Of a DNA stretch of 60,252 nucleotides, positions 56,915-60,252 are shown one piece after another. The position numbers and the translations under genes were made by a program. This DNA is from Cytidiella melzeri (taxonomy: Eukaryota; Basidiomycota; Agaricomycetes; Polyporales; Irpicaceae): the NCBI GenBank assembly GCA_022592445.1, contig JABYQR010000284.1, positions 1 to 60,252 of the forward strand. The letters are read 5' to 3'. How positions within the stretch are numbered: the stretch's first letter is position 1; the number at the start of each line of letters is the position of its first letter. The notes under the pieces were generated by a model. It was not told the origin of the DNA. It saw only the letters and a program-made list of their open reading frames with translations, and searched no databases.

Positions 56915-56928
56915 CTCCCCCCAACTAA
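56915..56928 (-). other. polypurine-tract-like motif 2
   Basis: TTAGTTGGGGGGAG on the minus strand, ~210 bases after the pol stop, just before the antisense ORF. Duplicate of 54867-54880. Confidence 0.55.
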
Positions 56929-57135
56929 AAAAATTTGCCCTGTCCTCAGGGCGCAGGCGTCAAATATGTGAAAAACATTCTGTTAGCGCAAAAGACCCTC
57001 AGTAAGTCATCATGGAATCGCCGCACGCAAAATGGTAGTCCGAAAGATAGGAAAGAAAAAATACGCGAGACGCAGCCAAGAAAAAATGGAAACAATATAA
57101 TATAAAATTACAACTCATCGTCGAGTGTGTTGCGC

Positions 57136-60100
57136 CTAGGCGTTGAGTGCGCCCGCCGGCTCTTCTTTGTCCTCTGCCGCGTGTGTGTCGCCTAGCGGCT
57201 CGTCTTCATCGTCGTTGCCTTGCAACCGCGACACCTCCATCTCCTTGAGCCGTTCTAAAGTGATCTCGGCAAAGCTGTCTGGCAAGGGAATTTCAGTGCG
57301 CGCGAGATACAGAATGACTCTAAAGGCTGCCACTGGCCGGTCCAACACTGCGCCGTCCAACTCGCAGAGAACGTAAGCTCCTCCTCGATTTCTGGCGACC
57401 ACGATTAGCGGCCCGAGATACCGCGCGCGCATCTTGCGGTTCAACGCCTTCTCGATCGCGGTATTGCGGATTAGTACGAGCGATCCTCTCTTGAAGTCAA
57501 AGTCGCGGATGGCATGCATGTGCTCGACCTCGAACCGCTGCGCCGCCTTAGTGCGCAACTCCATAACCTTGTCTCATCGCGTGACCAGATGCTCCCAACA
57601 CTTTTGTAGCGCGATCGCTTGCCAACTGATAAGGTCTTCGGTAGACAATACAGAGTCCGGCGCCGGCTGTAGGTAGGTTGCTTCTACGATGTCAAGTGGA
57701 ATTATTGGATACGTGCCAGTGACTGCAAAGTAAGGGGAACAGCCCATCCGTTTGCGCGTTGTGATTCGCTCCGACCAGAACACCGATGCCGCGACCTGTG
57801 ACCACCAACTCGCGTCCCCATCTGCCGCCTTATAGAGTGCCTGGCAAACATCGTAGTGAGCTAGCTGACATGGATAGTCCAACAGAGACCGGATTTTTCC
57901 AACAATGTCACAAGTTTACAGCCTTAGACGCCTATCTAGAGCGCTTATTTTCCGGCTAGGAGTGTTACCGGACCTAACCCTAACCCAGGTCACGTGACAT
58001 CCTGCCTTATTTATCAATAGTCCAGACCCAAACCCTAGACTCAATCTGGAGCGGTTCCAGATCAACCTAGGCTATTGTTCTATTGTTCAACTTCCATTGA
58101 TAGGGATTCCCCAGGGATTCCCCAGGGATTCCCCCAGGTCTTATTGTTCTATTGTCTTTCGACTATTGTCTTCTATCTATTGTTAGGGATTCCCCGGGAT
58201 ACCCCCAGTTTCTATTGTTCTATTGTTCTATTGTTCTAGCTCTATTGTTCTACGTACCCTGGTCCTTGACAGTTACTCAGGTCCTTGACAGTTACCCTGG
58301 TCCCTTATTGTTCTATTGTTACTCCAGCCCCACAGTTACTCCAGTCCCTAGTGTGGGAACTGGTGCACAGACCACCCAGACACAGTATATATAGTACCTC
58401 TTACCCTCCCTGGTTCTGCATCTTGACCTCTTCGTCATTTGCACTGCCAGGTGAGTTACTCAATGTAACCTAGTATTAGTCTGATATTAACTTCGTCATT
58501 TGCACTGCCAGTATCCGGCCTCTGTGCCTGCTCGCCTGCTTATCATCGACTTTGACCTCGTTGTCGTCGTTGGAGATCTACTTCCACTCCCACTTCCTCT
58601 CCTCTTCACCCTTGTTTAGGGTTTATCAGCATAGCAGCAGTCGCTCCGCGACACTAGCTCGACCTGTCCATTCGCTCGCAAGTTGTAGCCGCTGATTTGG
58701 ATGTGATGAATATGGTAACGCTTGCCCAGGTATTCGATCGCGTTGACAAACGCGCCTCCGTTGTCCAAGACTATTTCCGACAGCGCGCCCCAGCAACATA
58801 GAATGTCGGTGAAAATCCAATCCCCTATTGTTTTACCAGTCTTGGAGCGAAGAGCGTGCAACTCCGGCCAATGCGTAATTGAACAGCACCCTTGTACCAC
58901 GTACTTGAAGCCCCCAGACGCTGGCAGGTGCATAGTGTCCATGTATACTTTCGCGAAGAGCGGCGCCGGTTGTTGGACTGTCGGAGGAAGCAGAATCTGC
59001 CGCTTCTGTCGCGTCTGGCATATATGACAAGTCCGGATGTACCACGCGATATCCGCAAATGAAACGGCCACCAAAAACGCTCTGACACCATCGCGGCCGT
59101 CGCAAACACTCCTCAATGAGCGGCACCGTCGTGGCAGTCGCAAAGTACTTTCATGCGGTCGGCTGGCCATACGACTAGCTTATGCGCTCCCGTGGCATCC
59201 TGTCAGAAGAGCCGTCCCCCGTCCCTAACGAACAGAGTCGCGTATCGGAGGAACGCCTGCAGCTCTTTTCCGCCCATACCCTCCGGCGTTTCGAGCGTCT
59301 TGTGAAAGCGCGGGATGGCCTCTAACTTACTATCCGCGTCCATCGCCTTTTTGGTGCGGGGACACGCGCTGTACTCCAGGCTTGGTCCTGGGCCGTTGTC
59401 GATAGGGTCGTAGATGTAGGCTGTCGCGGTTGAGGGATTAGGAACCGCCAGTCGCGGTCGCGGTGCTCTTGCTAGCAAGTGCATGGTAAGGAAGCATGGT
59501 CCAATTGGCTTGTCGTCGTCATATTCAGGTACTTCTCGGCTGCCCTCTTGAGGTGGTCGTCGCAAAAGGCCGTCTGGTCCATGTTTATCGCCCGGTACGT
59601 GTACGAGCTTGAAGTGGAAGGTCATAATGGCCGCGGTCCAGCGATTGATCGACGCGGAAGGCGCCAGGCCGGGATTCTGTAGCATACCCTTGATGTGCTG
59701 CGCGTCGACTTCCAGAACAAGGTTTTGTACGCCTAAGAGGTATAGCTTCAATGCCTTGAGGGTCCGATACACGCCGTAGAGCTCCAATTTTGGCTGCGAA
59801 AAGCGGGCTTCCCTTTCGTTAAGGGTTATGGAGCCAAAGCGACTATAGTACCGAATCTTGGGGTTGTTTTCGTCGCACTGGGCCAGCAGGAAACCGATTG
59901 CGAGGTACGACGTATCCACGGCTAAAATGACCGGGGACTCGGAGGAATAGTTGATAGCGCGAAGTGCCGGCAAGTGGATTACCGCCTGTTTTAAATCTTC
60001 TTGCGCTTTCTCCTGGTCAGGTCCCCATTCAAACTCTACGTCCTTACGCGTTAGCTTCACCAAATGGTGGGCGCGATGTGCGAAGTTCTTGATGAAAATC

Positions 60101-60252
60101 CGAAGCACGCCGACCGTGCCTAGAAACGCGCGCACCTCGGTAAGCGATCGACAAGGGCCCCAGTTGCGAATGGCCGCAACGCGATCCTCACTGGGCTCCC
60201 TCCCGTGACGAGTGCAGCGATGCCCCACGACGTTCGTCTCTGGAGCGATAAT
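57136..60252 (-). pseudogene. Ty3/gypsy pol (RNase H and integrase part)
   Basis: Runs off the right edge, so protease and most of the reverse transcriptase are outside. Visible parts in order: the RT thumb (SLTEVRAFLGTVGVLRIFI), RNase H (AVDTSYLAIGF, SQPKLELYGVYR, EVDAQHIKGML), the integrase zinc finger (TCHICQTRQ) and core (MDTMHLPASGGFKYV, LDNGGAFVNAIEYLG, ANGQVE), then the integrase C-terminal GPLIVV-type domain (RYLGPLIVVARNRGGAYVL). Lesions: three in-frame TGA (after GGRLF, in AAH-TGA-GVF and in LVTR-TGA-DKV), a frameshift near 59085 and a 788-bp insertion at 57866-58653 inside the integrase. At all three stops relatives carry Arg or a basic residue, which suggests CGA-to-TGA decay. Confidence 0.88.
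57866..58653 (+). mobile_element. 788-bp LTR-like insertion in integrase, TSD CTAGC
   Basis: TGACATGGATAG...CGCGACA with 5-bp duplications CTAGC (57861-57865 and 58654-58658). Excising it and one CTAGC restores the integrase frame across ANGQVE|LAHYDV. Contains TATATATAG near 58385, microsatellite-like CTATTGTT runs and repeated GTCCTTGACAGTTAC. No coding region. Most simply a solo LTR. Confidence 0.85.

Noticed and set aside
58081..58340. Tandem CTATTGTT runs as a separate satellite
   Set aside because: They lie within the 788-bp LTR-like insertion and are explained as its internal microsatellite.

Overview
The window looks like genomic DNA of an agaricomycete (basidiomycete mushroom-type) fungus. 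The evidence is the density of small introns (about 50-70 nt, GT..AG), a FunK1-type kinase, fungal family-2 O-methyltransferase architecture, a BBC1/AIM21-type actin-patch protein, a vacuolar S10 carboxypeptidase, and a large island of Ty3/gypsy, copia and Helitron-like remnants. Gene models below were spliced by eye. For most genes the exon lengths sum to an exact multiple of three.

Layout. 1-8.6 kb: degraded gene remnants. These are an F-box fragment, an O-methyltransferase pseudogene with one in-frame stop and one frameshift, a FunK1-like kinase with an altered DFG position, and an unrecognised spliced pseudogene carrying a 290-bp tandem exon duplication and a ~100-bp fold-back. 8.7-33.7 kb: a well-preserved gene block. 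It holds eight genes of the ICMT (isoprenylcysteine carboxyl methyltransferase, Ste14-like) family in two subfamilies, four of type A (ending PYVF/PYLY/PLLF) and four of type B (ending PGVW). Among them lie an F-box gene, a 1420-aa BBC1-like gene, an intact carboxypeptidase and an intact 18-exon GH127 (DUF1680) glycoside hydrolase. Small fossils of the GH127 3' end lie between type-B ICMT copies, so the array probably grew by unequal duplication of an ICMT-GH127 unit.

34.2-49 kb: AT-rich transposon graveyard. It contains three copies of a 699-bp LTR (two are clean solo LTRs with 5-bp target duplications, and one is truncated with a solo copia-type LTR nested in it), Helitron-like units sharing a CTAG|T 3' tail and carrying a ~143-bp minisatellite, a gypsy gag relic, and one small secreted-protein gene without cysteines. 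49-60.25 kb: a copia-type 5' LTR with a tRNA-iMet-like primer site, a disrupted reading frame, a gypsy LTR plus gag relic, then a gypsy pol pseudogene running off the window end. A convergent (antisense) cysteine-cluster ORF lies between two identical polypurine-like tracts.

Functionally, the intact genes suggest endomembrane protein or lipid methylation (ICMTs), actin-patch endocytosis (BBC1-like), vacuolar proteolysis (carboxypeptidase) and secreted arabinoside hydrolysis (GH127). Nothing shows them to be one pathway. No CaaX pheromone precursor or pheromone receptor could be recognised beside the ICMT cluster. Four premature stops in the decayed genes (three in pol, one in the gag-side ORF) and one in the O-methyltransferase are TGA where an Arg codon is expected, which fits C-to-T decay of CGA.
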